From positions 2,604,001-2,668,000 of the forward strand of contig NZ_CP159833.1 of NCBI RefSeq assembly GCF_047730175.1: 64,000 bases of DNA, read 5' to 3'. The position numbers were made by a program, and so were the translations under genes. The number at the start of each line of letters is the position of its first letter. Position 1 is the stretch's first letter. Shown here piece by piece: positions 35,695 through 43,488 of this stretch. The notes under the pieces are model-generated. The model was not told the DNA's origin and did not search any database. It was given only the letters and a program-made list of their open reading frames with translations. This DNA is from Marifrigoribacter sp047730175 (GTDB taxonomy: Bacteria > Bacteroidota > Bacteroidia > Flavobacteriales > Flavobacteriaceae).

Positions 35695-36651
35695 TTAAGC
35701 TCTTTTTAAAATGCTTTTAATTTGTTCTGCTAACTCTGTTCCGATTCTATCTTGCGCTTCTTTTGTAGCAGCACCAATATGAGGTGTTAATGATGTTTTC
35801 CCATTCATTAAGACTTGAATTGCTGGAGTTGGTTCACTTTCGAAGGTGTCTAAAGCCGCAAATGAAAGTTTTTTACTGTCAAGAGCTTCAATTAAAGCAA
35901 CTTCATCTATAACTCCTCCACGCGCAGCATTAATAATAGCAGCACCATCTTTCATAGACGCAATTTGTTTTTTACCAATGATATATCCCTTTTGTGCAGG
36001 AACATGAAGGGTTATGAAATCACTATGTTTCAATATATCTTCAAAAGGTTCAGTTTCTATTTCTACATTGATAAATTGTCCATTATAAAATTCAACTTTA
36101 ATAGTAGCTTCTCCAACATATTTATCACTTGCAATTACTCTCATGCCACATCCAAGTGCAATTTTGGCAACTTCTTGACCGATACGACCAAAACCAATAA
36201 TACCTATCGTTTTTCCACGTAACTCTCTTCCTTCGGCATAATTTTTCTTTAAATCCTTAAATTTTGAATCACCTTCTAAAGGCATATTTCTATTAGAATC
36301 ATATAAAAATCGAACGCCACCAAATAAGTGTGCAAAAACTAATTCTGCTACAGAAGCAGAAGATGCAGCAGGAGTGTTTATAACATGAACTCCTTTTTCT
36401 CGTGCATATTCTACATCGATGTTATCCATACCAACACCTCCGCGTCCTATAATTTTAATACTTGAACAAGCATCAATTATATCTTTTCTAACTTTTGTAG
36501 CGCTTCTTACTAATACTACATCAATTTTGTTTTCATTGATATAATTTATTAATTGTTCTTGAGCTACTTTAGTTATGATTACTTCAAAACCAGCTTCTTC
36601 TAAATTATTTATACCAGTTTGTGATATCCCGTCGTTTGCTAATACTTTCAT
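35695..36651 (-). CDS. serA: D-3-phosphoglycerate dehydrogenase, short form
   Basis: 318 residues. It oxidises 3-phosphoglycerate to 3-phosphohydroxypyruvate, the first step of serine synthesis. The NAD-binding GFGRIGQEVAKIA, the substrate-side GRGGVGMDNID with catalytic Arg, AARGGVIDE and the catalytic His in LTPHIGAATKEAQ are all seen. The length ends right after the catalytic core, so the regulatory ACT domain of E. coli SerA is missing. It is the third gene of a minus-strand set after the LuxC-type gene and serC. Serine produced here could feed Spt and the CBS-like enzyme. Confidence 0.92.
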   Translation of the reverse strand: MKVLANDGISQTGINNLEEAGFEVIITKVAQEQLINYINENKIDVVLVRSATKVRKDIIDACSSIKIIGRGGVGMDNIDVEYAREKGVHVINTPAASSASVAELVFAHLFGGVRFLYDSNRNMPLEGDSKFKDLKKNYAEGRELRGKTIGIIGFGRIGQEVAKIALGCGMRVIASDKYVGEATIKVEFYNGQFINVEIETEPFEDILKHSDFITLHVPAQKGYIIGKKQIASMKDGAAIINAARGGVIDEVALIEALDSKKLSFAALDTFESEPTPAIQVLMNGKTSLTPHIGAATKEAQDRIGTELAEQIKSILKRA

Positions 36652-36695
36652 GCTATTGCCCTTTAAAGGGTGTTTAATGTTAAACTTTAATTACT

Positions 36696-37763
36696 TTATG
36701 CCCCTAGTTCTAGTTCCTTCATTACATCTACTAAAACGGCTACACTTTCTATGGGTAACGCATTATACATCGATGCTCTATAACCACCAACACTTCTATG
36801 GCCTTTTAGTCCGTTGATTCCTGCAGCTGTCCAAAGTGAATTGAAACGATCATTCAATGAATCATCGGTAAGATTAAAGGTAGCATTCATATTAGAGCGA
36901 TCTTCTTTATTTGAAACAAACCCCTTAAACAAAGGGTTTCTGTCTATTTCATTATATAATAAAGCAGCTTTTTCATTATTAATTTTTTCAATAGCTGCTA
37001 AACCGCCAATATCTTTTAACCATTCTAATGTTAACATTGAAACATACACAGGAAAAACAGCTGGGGTATTAAACATACTATCTTTACTGATATGTACTTT
37101 ATAATCTAGCATAGAAGGGATTTGTCTTGAAACTTTTCCAAGAATGTCCTCTTTTATAACAACTAAAGTAGTGCCAGCGGGTCCCATATTTTTTTGTGCT
37201 CCTGCATAAATCAAATCGAATTGAGAGAAATCCATTTGACGAGAAAATATGTCACTACTCATGTCACATACTAATTTCACATTGGTTTTTGGAAACTCTT
37301 TAAGTTGTGTTCCAAAGATAGTATTATTACTTGTACAATGAAAATAATCAACATCGTTTGGAACACTATAATTTTTAGGTATATAATTGAAGTTTTGATC
37401 TTTAGATGAAGCCACTTCAATTACTTCTCCAAGCATTCTTGCTTCCTTTAAAGATTTGTCAGCCCAGGTGCCTGTATTTAAATAAGCTGCTTTGTTTTCA
37501 AGTAAATTATTTGCAACCATTAAAAATTCTAAACTAGCACCTCCTTGCAGAAATAAGGCTTTATATCCTTTATTTTGTAAGCCTAAATGTTCTAAAGCTA
37601 AAGAACGAGCATTTTCCATTACATCAACAAAATCTTTACTTCTATGTGAGACTTCAATTAAAGAAAGGTTTAAATCATTAAAATTTAATACAGCTGCTGA
37701 TGCTTTTTGAAGTACTGATTGTGGTAAGATACAAGGTCCAGCACTGAAATTGTGTTTTTTCAT
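36696..37763 (-). CDS. serC: Phosphoserine aminotransferase
   Basis: 355 residues, class V aminotransferase. It converts 3-phosphohydroxypyruvate and glutamate to phosphoserine. The PLP lysine is Lys191 in YAGAQKNMGPAG. The N-terminal NFSAGPCILPQSVL, IEVSHRSKDF and the C-terminal GHRSVGGYRASMYNA are diagnostic. It may also act in pyridoxine synthesis. It precedes serA by 44 bases on the same strand, so the two steps of the pathway are probably co-transcribed. Confidence 0.96.
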   Translation of the reverse strand: MKKHNFSAGPCILPQSVLQKASAAVLNFNDLNLSLIEVSHRSKDFVDVMENARSLALEHLGLQNKGYKALFLQGGASLEFLMVANNLLENKAAYLNTGTWADKSLKEARMLGEVIEVASSKDQNFNYIPKNYSVPNDVDYFHCTSNNTIFGTQLKEFPKTNVKLVCDMSSDIFSRQMDFSQFDLIYAGAQKNMGPAGTTLVVIKEDILGKVSRQIPSMLDYKVHISKDSMFNTPAVFPVYVSMLTLEWLKDIGGLAAIEKINNEKAALLYNEIDRNPLFKGFVSNKEDRSNMNATFNLTDDSLNDRFNSLWTAAGINGLKGHRSVGGYRASMYNALPIESVAVLVDVMKELELGA

Positions 37764-37828
37764 GAGTGTTTTATTTCTTATGCAAAGATGCTAATTCTAT
37801 GATTAATTAGAATTAAAAAAAAGATAAA

Positions 37829-38893
37829 TTATTGCTGAAGTTTTAACAAAAAATCAATAGTATCAATACCATCTGCATAATCCCATAATTGAGGGTTTTG
37901 TGTTTTTCCGAAGGAAACTTCATTTTCATTTCCAATTTCCGAAACTACACATTGAATTTGTTCTTTTTGATTGCTTAGTTGAGCGGTTAGCTGTTCAATG
38001 TTCGTATAGGTTTCATAGAAAACAACTGAAATAGGTGAGGAGAACTGTTCATCTTCTTTTAATAACATAAATTCATTGTCTAATAGTTTGACATTGCTCA
38101 TTAAATACACTGCTTTATTATAATCGTAATTATTCATGTATTTTGATTCATTGATAACATCTTTCCAGTGAAACATAGCATTAAAAAAATGATCGAAATT
38201 ATAGTTTTCTGGAAGGTATATTTTTGAAACATTTCTACACCCTAAGCCATAGTACCTAAAAATATCATTTGATAATACTTTCATTTGATCTGGAGTTTCT
38301 TCACCTGTAAGAACAGCAACGGAATTCCTATTTTTTCGTATAATATTTGGATATTTTCCAAAGTAATAATCAAAATAACGGGCAGTATTATTACTTCCTG
38401 TTGCAATAACAGCTTCAAAATTTTCTAATTTTTCTGAAGTGAATTCAATTTTATTTTTAAAATCTGGTTCAATTGAAATTAAATAACTTGCGAGAAAAGG
38501 AAGTAAAATTTTGTCATTTGATGAAAGTTTTACAAGAACTTTATTACCAGTTACTAAAACGGAAAGAAAATCATGAAAACCTACCAATGGGATATTTCCA
38601 GCCATGATTAACGCAACTACTTTAGGTGACACCTCTTTAATTTGATACTTTGATAACCAAGCTTGTAGGTTGTCTTTAGAAAGTGCTTCAGACCAACTTA
38701 AACATGCAAATTGTAGGTTACGATCTGAAAACCAACCGTTATGCAAACTCGATTTATGTAATTGTTCTTTCATTTCTTCAAAAAAAGAATCATTATTTGG
38801 AACCGTTTTATCTTTTAAAATTTCTTCCGAAGAGAATTGTTTTAAAAAAATTCCAAGAGTACTAAAAGCTTTAATTCTTTTATTTAAATCCAT
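37829..38893 (-). CDS. Acyl-CoA reductase (LuxC family)
   Basis: 354 residues of the LuxC family of acyl-CoA/acyl-protein reductases, which reduce fatty acyl thioesters to aldehydes with NADPH. The nucleophilic cysteine region is YGLGCRNVSKIYLP, and the N-terminal half has the NAD(P)-binding 'MAGNIPLVGFHDFLSVLVTGNKVLVKLSSND'. No lux genes are around. In flavobacteria this gene commonly accompanies serC, serA and the divergent ferredoxin, but the substrate is not known. The gap to serC is 65 bases, so it may head that operon. Confidence 0.85.
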   Translation of the reverse strand: MDLNKRIKAFSTLGIFLKQFSSEEILKDKTVPNNDSFFEEMKEQLHKSSLHNGWFSDRNLQFACLSWSEALSKDNLQAWLSKYQIKEVSPKVVALIMAGNIPLVGFHDFLSVLVTGNKVLVKLSSNDKILLPFLASYLISIEPDFKNKIEFTSEKLENFEAVIATGSNNTARYFDYYFGKYPNIIRKNRNSVAVLTGEETPDQMKVLSNDIFRYYGLGCRNVSKIYLPENYNFDHFFNAMFHWKDVINESKYMNNYDYNKAVYLMSNVKLLDNEFMLLKEDEQFSSPISVVFYETYTNIEQLTAQLSNQKEQIQCVVSEIGNENEVSFGKTQNPQLWDYADGIDTIDFLLKLQQ

Positions 38894-38964
38894 TATGTTA
38901 TTGATTCGTTTAAATTGTAAAAATATTCATCCGAAAACATATAGAGTAATTCAGGTGAAATTAT

Positions 38965-38972
38965 TAAATTTG
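38965..38972 (+). promoter_or_regulatory. -7 box before the ferredoxin gene
   Basis: TAAATTTG fits TAnnTTTG, 25 bases before the ATG at 38998. No convincing -33 element is visible. Confidence 0.4.
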
Positions 38973-38997
38973 TTGCAAGTTAAAAAAAGAATTATCG

Positions 38998-39348
38998 ATG
39001 GCAATTATTATTACCGATGAATGTATAAATTGTGGAGCTTGTGAACCTGAATGCCCAAATACGGCTATTTATGAAGGAGCAGATGATTGGCGTTATTCAG
39101 ATGGAACAGAATTAAAAGGAGCGCTTGTATTACCTAATGGAAAGAAAGTAGATTCAGATGAAACTCAAGAACCTATAAGTGATGATTTATACTATATAGT
39201 ACCAGATAAATGTACAGAATGTAAAGGGTTTCATGATGAACCTCAATGTGCTGCTGTTTGTCCAGTCGATTGTTGTATCCCAGATGATGCCCATGTAGAA
39301 ACTGAAGAGGAACTACTTGGTAAACAAACTTTTATGCACAACGATTAA
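38998..39348 (+). CDS. Two-cluster [4Fe-4S] ferredoxin
   Basis: 116 residues. The first cluster motif is C-x2-C-x2-C-x3-C (Cys9, 12, 15, 19; INCGACEPECP). The second begins CTECKGF and ends with CAAVCPVDCC. A long insertion between the motifs (residues about 25-70) and a C-terminal tail (VETEEELLGKQTF) are seen in the Bacteroidota 4Fe-4S dicluster ferredoxin. It is an electron carrier of the cytoplasm, divergent from the LuxC-type gene. A relic of a second copy of its 3' end lies at 39587-39667. Confidence 0.92.
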   Translation: MAIIITDECINCGACEPECPNTAIYEGADDWRYSDGTELKGALVLPNGKKVDSDETQEPISDDLYYIVPDKCTECKGFHDEPQCAAVCPVDCCIPDDAHVETEEELLGKQTFMHND

Positions 39349-39409
39349 AAGCTGCTTATACTTTTAATAGTTTTGAATTACTCATCATAAAGAGCATTTT
39401 TTCACTTGG

Positions 39410-39553
39410 CTAATCTTCATTAGTAATTAATCTGCACACACAAAACAATCCAGAAATTCCCGCTCCAATAATGGCAATATCAATAGAACTGTCATCATGA
39501 ATATCATTAAGTTTTGACGTGGACATAAATGTATTTAATGTAAAGGACTTCAT
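39410..39553 (-). pseudogene. Flavoprotein (FAD-dependent oxidoreductase) N-terminal fragment
   Basis: From the ATG at 39553 the minus strand reads 47 codons to a TAG at 39410. The product contains a classic FAD/NAD dinucleotide-binding start, IDIAIIGAGISGLFCVCRL (GxGxxG). No oxidoreductase body follows; after the stop only 16 more codons remain in frame before the next stop. It looks like the beginning of a flavin amine oxidase-type gene whose remainder was lost. No other part of such a gene is visible nearby. Confidence 0.6.
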
Positions 39554-39586
39554 GATTAACCTCAATTTATAGCGGTTTATCTTGTA

Positions 39587-39667
39587 GTGTGTTATGTGCT
39601 CGATGAAAAGATTGTTGAAACAGAAGCTGAATTATTAGATAAAAAATAATTTCTGTACAACGATTAG
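39587..39667 (+). pseudogene. Relic of a second ferredoxin 3' end
   Basis: The plus strand reads VCYVLDEKIVETEAELLDKK, a TAA at 39647-39649, then FLYND and TAG. It aligns without gaps to the end of the intact ferredoxin upstream (DCCIPDDAHVETEEELLGKQ, T, FMHND). The ferredoxin threonine codon is replaced by the stop codon. Most of the gene is missing, so this is a fragment of a former duplicate or an allele displaced by rearrangement. Confidence 0.65.
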
Positions 39668-40104
39668 TTATCTTTTTTTACCCAATTTCTTTTTTTAAGT
39701 TCTTCAGCTCTTTTTTTATCTATTTCTATTTTTTCAACTTCATATTTTGCTAATAGTTCTTTTTTTGAAGCTTCAATTTCTGCTTTTTGCTTTTCCTTTA
39801 TTGCTGCAATAGCTGCTTCATTTTCTTTATTAACAGTCGAGCTTTTAGTTTCCTTTTCTTCTATTTCTTTTTTGGAAGAGTACACTACATTTTGATTTTC
39901 AACGCCAGAGTCATTTGTTTCAATAACTTGTTTTTCTTTTTCAACGATTGTTGTTTCAGTTGTTACTTCTTCAATTCCTTTAACTGTAACTGTTTTAACG
40001 ACAACCACCTCCATTGTATTATTTAATTTTTCGTTTTTATCCTGTGCTTGTAATGTCATTACAGAAGTGATAAGTAATGCAAAAAATAAAATTGGCTTTT
40101 TCAT
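39664..40104 (-). CDS. Secreted coiled-coil protein of unknown function
   Basis: 146 residues from the ATG at 40104, which begins a clear signal peptide (MKKPILFFALLITSVMTLQA-Q). The frame upstream to 40194 is unlikely to be coding. After the signal the protein is a charged, Lys/Glu/Thr-rich chain with a predicted coiled coil (about 90-140: 'AAIAAIKEKQKAEIEASKKELLAKYEVEKIEID'). No family recognised. It is probably periplasmic. Confidence 0.6.
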   Translation of the reverse strand: MKKPILFFALLITSVMTLQAQDKNEKLNNTMEVVVVKTVTVKGIEEVTTETTIVEKEKQVIETNDSGVENQNVVYSSKKEIEEKETKSSTVNKENEAAIAAIKEKQKAEIEASKKELLAKYEVEKIEIDKKRAEELKKRNWVKKDN

Positions 40105-40228
40105 AAGATGATAGGTTAATTTATATACTTTTAAAAATAACGCTAATAATTTATTTATACAAATATTTGAACATATTAAGTTTATAAAATCCAAAGAGAT
40201 TAATAATAGTTTAATTTAATTGAAAATG

Positions 40229-40236
40229 TATATTTG
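40229..40236 (+). promoter_or_regulatory. -7 box for ychF
   Basis: TATATTTG fits TAnnTTTG exactly. It predicts a start near 40243 and therefore a long 5' leader of about 100 bases before the ychF ATG at 40347. Confidence 0.5.
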
Positions 40237-40256
40237 CCAACTGAAAATTAGATGTT

Positions 40257-40304
40257 ATGAAACGAGCATGTTTAAAAATTTATCACCCAAGGTGGGAAGA
40301 CTAA
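40257..40304 (+). other. Possible upstream reading frame in the ychF leader
   Basis: An ATG at 40257 opens 15 codons (MKRACLKIYHPRWED) ending in TAA within the predicted leader. It could be a leader peptide or simply chance; I note it because the leader is long for this genome. Confidence 0.25.
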
Positions 40305-40346
40305 TAGCGAACAGCATGTGACCGTTTTAATAAAATAATAAGACAC

Positions 40347-41441
40347 ATGAAAGCAGGAATTGTAGGGCTACCTAATGTTGGAAAGTCAACATTATTTAAT
40401 TGTTTATCAAATGCGAAAGCGCAAAGTGCAAATTTTCCTTTTTGTACTATTGAGCCAAATATTGGTGTCGTGAATGTTCCAGACCCAAGATTAGAGAAGT
40501 TAGAATCATTAGTAAATCCTGAACGTGTAATTCCATGTACAGTAGATATTGTTGATATAGCTGGATTGGTAAAAGGAGCAAGTAAAGGAGAAGGTTTAGG
40601 AAATCAATTTTTAGGGAACATCAGAGAAACTGATGCTATTTTACATGTGCTAAGATGTTTTGAAGATGAAAATATTATTCATGTAGATGGAAGTATAGAT
40701 CCAATAAGAGATAAAGAAACAATTGATATAGAGCTGCAATTAAAAGATCTTGAGACCGCAGAAAAAAAGCTTGAAAAAGTAAAAAGAGCTTCAAGAACTG
40801 GAAACAAGGAAGCGCAAAAAGAAGAAGCAGTTTTAATAAAAATTAAAGAAGGATTAGAAGCTAGTATTTCTGTTCGCGCAATCGATTTAACTGCAAGTGA
40901 AAGAGAAGAATTCGTTGGTCCTATGCAATTTATTACTGATAAACCAGTAATGTATGTTTGCAATGTAGATGATCGTTCTGCAGTATCTGGGAATGAATTT
41001 GTTGAAAAGGTTAAAGCAGCTGTTGCTTCAGAAAATGCTGAAGTTCTTGTATTAGCTGTAGGTACTGAGGCCGATATTAATGAATTAGATGATTACGAAG
41101 AACGTCAAATGTTTTTAGAAGATCTTGGTTTAGATGAACCAGGTTCTGCAAAACTAATTAGAAGCGCATATAAATTATTAAATCTTCAAACGTACTTTAC
41201 AGCAGGAGTAAAAGAAGTAAGGGCTTGGACCATTCCAATTGGGGCAACTGCTCCACAAGCTGCGGGTGTAATTCATACCGATTTTGAAAAAGGATTTATT
41301 AGAGCCGAAGTAATTAAATATGAAGATTACGCTCAGTTTGGAAGTGAAGCAAAAGTAAAAGAAGCAGGTAAGCTTTCAGTAGAGGGTAAGGAATATGTAG
41401 TTAGTGATGGCGATGTGATGCACTTTAGGTTTAATGTTTAA
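40347..41441 (+). CDS. ychF: Redox-responsive ATPase YchF (Obg-like)
   Basis: 364 residues, the universally conserved Obg-related P-loop ATPase. G1 GLPNVGKST, G3 DIAGLVKGASKGEGLGNQFL, the G4-equivalent region CNVDDRS, and the C-terminal TGS domain (FTAGVKEVRAWTI to DGDVMHFRFNV) are all present at normal length. It associates with ribosomes and is linked to oxidative-stress responses. It stands alone with its own promoter. Confidence 0.96.
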   Translation: MKAGIVGLPNVGKSTLFNCLSNAKAQSANFPFCTIEPNIGVVNVPDPRLEKLESLVNPERVIPCTVDIVDIAGLVKGASKGEGLGNQFLGNIRETDAILHVLRCFEDENIIHVDGSIDPIRDKETIDIELQLKDLETAEKKLEKVKRASRTGNKEAQKEEAVLIKIKEGLEASISVRAIDLTASEREEFVGPMQFITDKPVMYVCNVDDRSAVSGNEFVEKVKAAVASENAEVLVLAVGTEADINELDDYEERQMFLEDLGLDEPGSAKLIRSAYKLLNLQTYFTAGVKEVRAWTIPIGATAPQAAGVIHTDFEKGFIRAEVIKYEDYAQFGSEAKVKEAGKLSVEGKEYVVSDGDVMHFRFNV

Positions 41442-41612
41442 TTATTATTCACTTAGAATAAATTTTTCCGTAATTCTATTCAATTAATATGATTATTAAT
41501 TGAAATTATTTTTCAACAATTGGACCTTATTTATTGTTAATTACTTTCTATTTTTAAGGTTTCAAAATCTACTGTGAAGTCCTATATTAGCACGTCTACA
41601 GCAAATATATTC

Positions 41613-43469
41613 ATGGCAGAACAAGATCAATATACAGAAGATAATATCCGCTCTCTCGACTGGAAAGAGCATATTCGTATGCGTCCAGGAATGTATATTG
41701 GAAAATTAGGAGACGGATCTTCTCCAGATGATGGTATTTACATTCTGCTTAAAGAGGTGATAGACAACAGTATAGATGAATTTGTCATGGGTGCAGGTAA
41801 AACTATTGAGATTAGAATTAAGGATAAAGAAGTTAAAGTTCGTGATTATGGACGTGGAATTCCTTTAGGAAAAGTAGTCGATGTTGTTTCTAAAATGAAC
41901 ACGGGTGGAAAGTATGATTCCCGTGCTTTTAAAAAAGCAGTAGGACTTAATGGAGTAGGAACAAAAGCGGTGAATGCCTTATCTAGTTATTTTAAAGTTG
42001 AATCGATAAGAGATAACAAGTCAAAATATGCTGAATTTTCTACAGGAGAATTAACTGCCGATCCTAGTATTGAAGAATCTTCTAAACGAAAAGGTACTAA
42101 AGTTAGTTTTATCCCTGATGAATCTATTTTTAAGAAATTTAAATATAGAAACGAGTATGTAATTCGCATGCTTAAAAATTATGTGTATTTAAATCCTGGT
42201 TTAACTATAGATTTTAATGGAGAAAAATATTTTTCAGAAAATGGTTTAAAAGACCTTCTTGAAGAAAATATTGGTGAGGATGATATGATTTATCCTATCA
42301 TTCACCTTAAAGGAATTGATATTGAAATTGCAATAACACACAGTAAAACACAATACAGCGAAGAATATCATTCATTTGTAAATGGACAACATACTACCCA
42401 AGGTGGTACGCATCAAGCGGCTTTTCGTGAAAGTATTGTGAAAACTATTCGTGAGTTTTACGGAAAGAATTACGAGGCTAGTGATATTAGAAAATCTATT
42501 GTTTCAGCAATTGCAATTAAGGTAATGGAACCCATTTTTGAAAGTCAGACAAAAACCAAGTTAGGTTCTACTGACATGGGAGGAGAGTTACCTACAGTTC
42601 GAAGTTATATCAATGATTTTATAAAAACGCAACTTGATAATTACCTACATAAAAATCAAGATACAGCAGATAAAATGCAACGTAAGATCATGCAAGCTGA
42701 AAGAGAGCGTAAAGATCTTACAGGAATTCGAAAGCTAGCTAGAGAGCGTGCTAAGAAATCCAATTTACATAATAAAAAATTACGTGATTGTCGTGTGCAT
42801 TTAGGAGATATGAAGAAAGAGCGACGTCTTGAATCGACTTTGTTTATTACGGAAGGGGATTCGGCAAGTGGAAGTATTACTAAAAGTAGAGATGTAAATA
42901 CACAAGCAGTTTTTTCACTTCGAGGGAAACCATTGAATTGTTATTCAATGAGTAAGAAAATTGTATATGAAAACGAAGAATTTAATTTACTCCAAGCTGC
43001 TTTAAATATTGAAGAAGGTTTGGAAGATCTTCGTTACAACAATATTGTAATTGCAACAGATGCAGATGTAGATGGGATGCATATTAGATTATTGTTATTA
43101 ACTTTTTTCCTTCAGTTTTTTCCTGAATTAATAAAAGAAGGGCATATTTTTATTCTAGAAACACCCTTATTTAGAGTTAGAAATAAAAAGGAAACCATTT
43201 ACTGTTATTCAGAAGAAGAAAGAAGAGCAGCTATAGAAAAATTAAAACCCAAACCTGAAATCACCCGATTTAAAGGATTAGGAGAAATTTCTCCAGATGA
43301 ATTTAAACACTTTATAGGGAATGATATTCGATTAGAGCCGGTGATGCTTGATAAATCGATGAGTATTGAAGAATTATTATCTTTTTATATGGGTAAAAAT
43401 ACACCCACTCGGCAAGAGTTTATTATAAATAATTTGAAGGTAGAATTAGATAGAATAGAAGATTTTTAA
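41613..43469 (+). CDS. parE: DNA topoisomerase IV subunit B
   Basis: 618 residues from the ATG at 41613; the GTG at 41574 adds a non-conserved leader. GHKL ATPase domain: EVIDNSIDEF, DYGRGIPLG, and VGLNGVGTKAVNALS. The TOPRIM domain has TLFITEGDSASGS and ATDADVDGMHIRLLLL, followed by PLFRVRNKKETIYCYSEEE. The subunit powers strand passage and decatenation of daughter chromosomes. It is 19 bases before parC, and the pair plus mscL form one transcript. Confidence 0.93.
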   Translation: MAEQDQYTEDNIRSLDWKEHIRMRPGMYIGKLGDGSSPDDGIYILLKEVIDNSIDEFVMGAGKTIEIRIKDKEVKVRDYGRGIPLGKVVDVVSKMNTGGKYDSRAFKKAVGLNGVGTKAVNALSSYFKVESIRDNKSKYAEFSTGELTADPSIEESSKRKGTKVSFIPDESIFKKFKYRNEYVIRMLKNYVYLNPGLTIDFNGEKYFSENGLKDLLEENIGEDDMIYPIIHLKGIDIEIAITHSKTQYSEEYHSFVNGQHTTQGGTHQAAFRESIVKTIREFYGKNYEASDIRKSIVSAIAIKVMEPIFESQTKTKLGSTDMGGELPTVRSYINDFIKTQLDNYLHKNQDTADKMQRKIMQAERERKDLTGIRKLARERAKKSNLHNKKLRDCRVHLGDMKKERRLESTLFITEGDSASGSITKSRDVNTQAVFSLRGKPLNCYSMSKKIVYENEEFNLLQAALNIEEGLEDLRYNNIVIATDADVDGMHIRLLLLTFFLQFFPELIKEGHIFILETPLFRVRNKKETIYCYSEEERRAAIEKLKPKPEITRFKGLGEISPDEFKHFIGNDIRLEPVMLDKSMSIEELLSFYMGKNTPTRQEFIINNLKVELDRIEDF

Positions 43470-43488
43470 AAAATATCATAGATGATAT

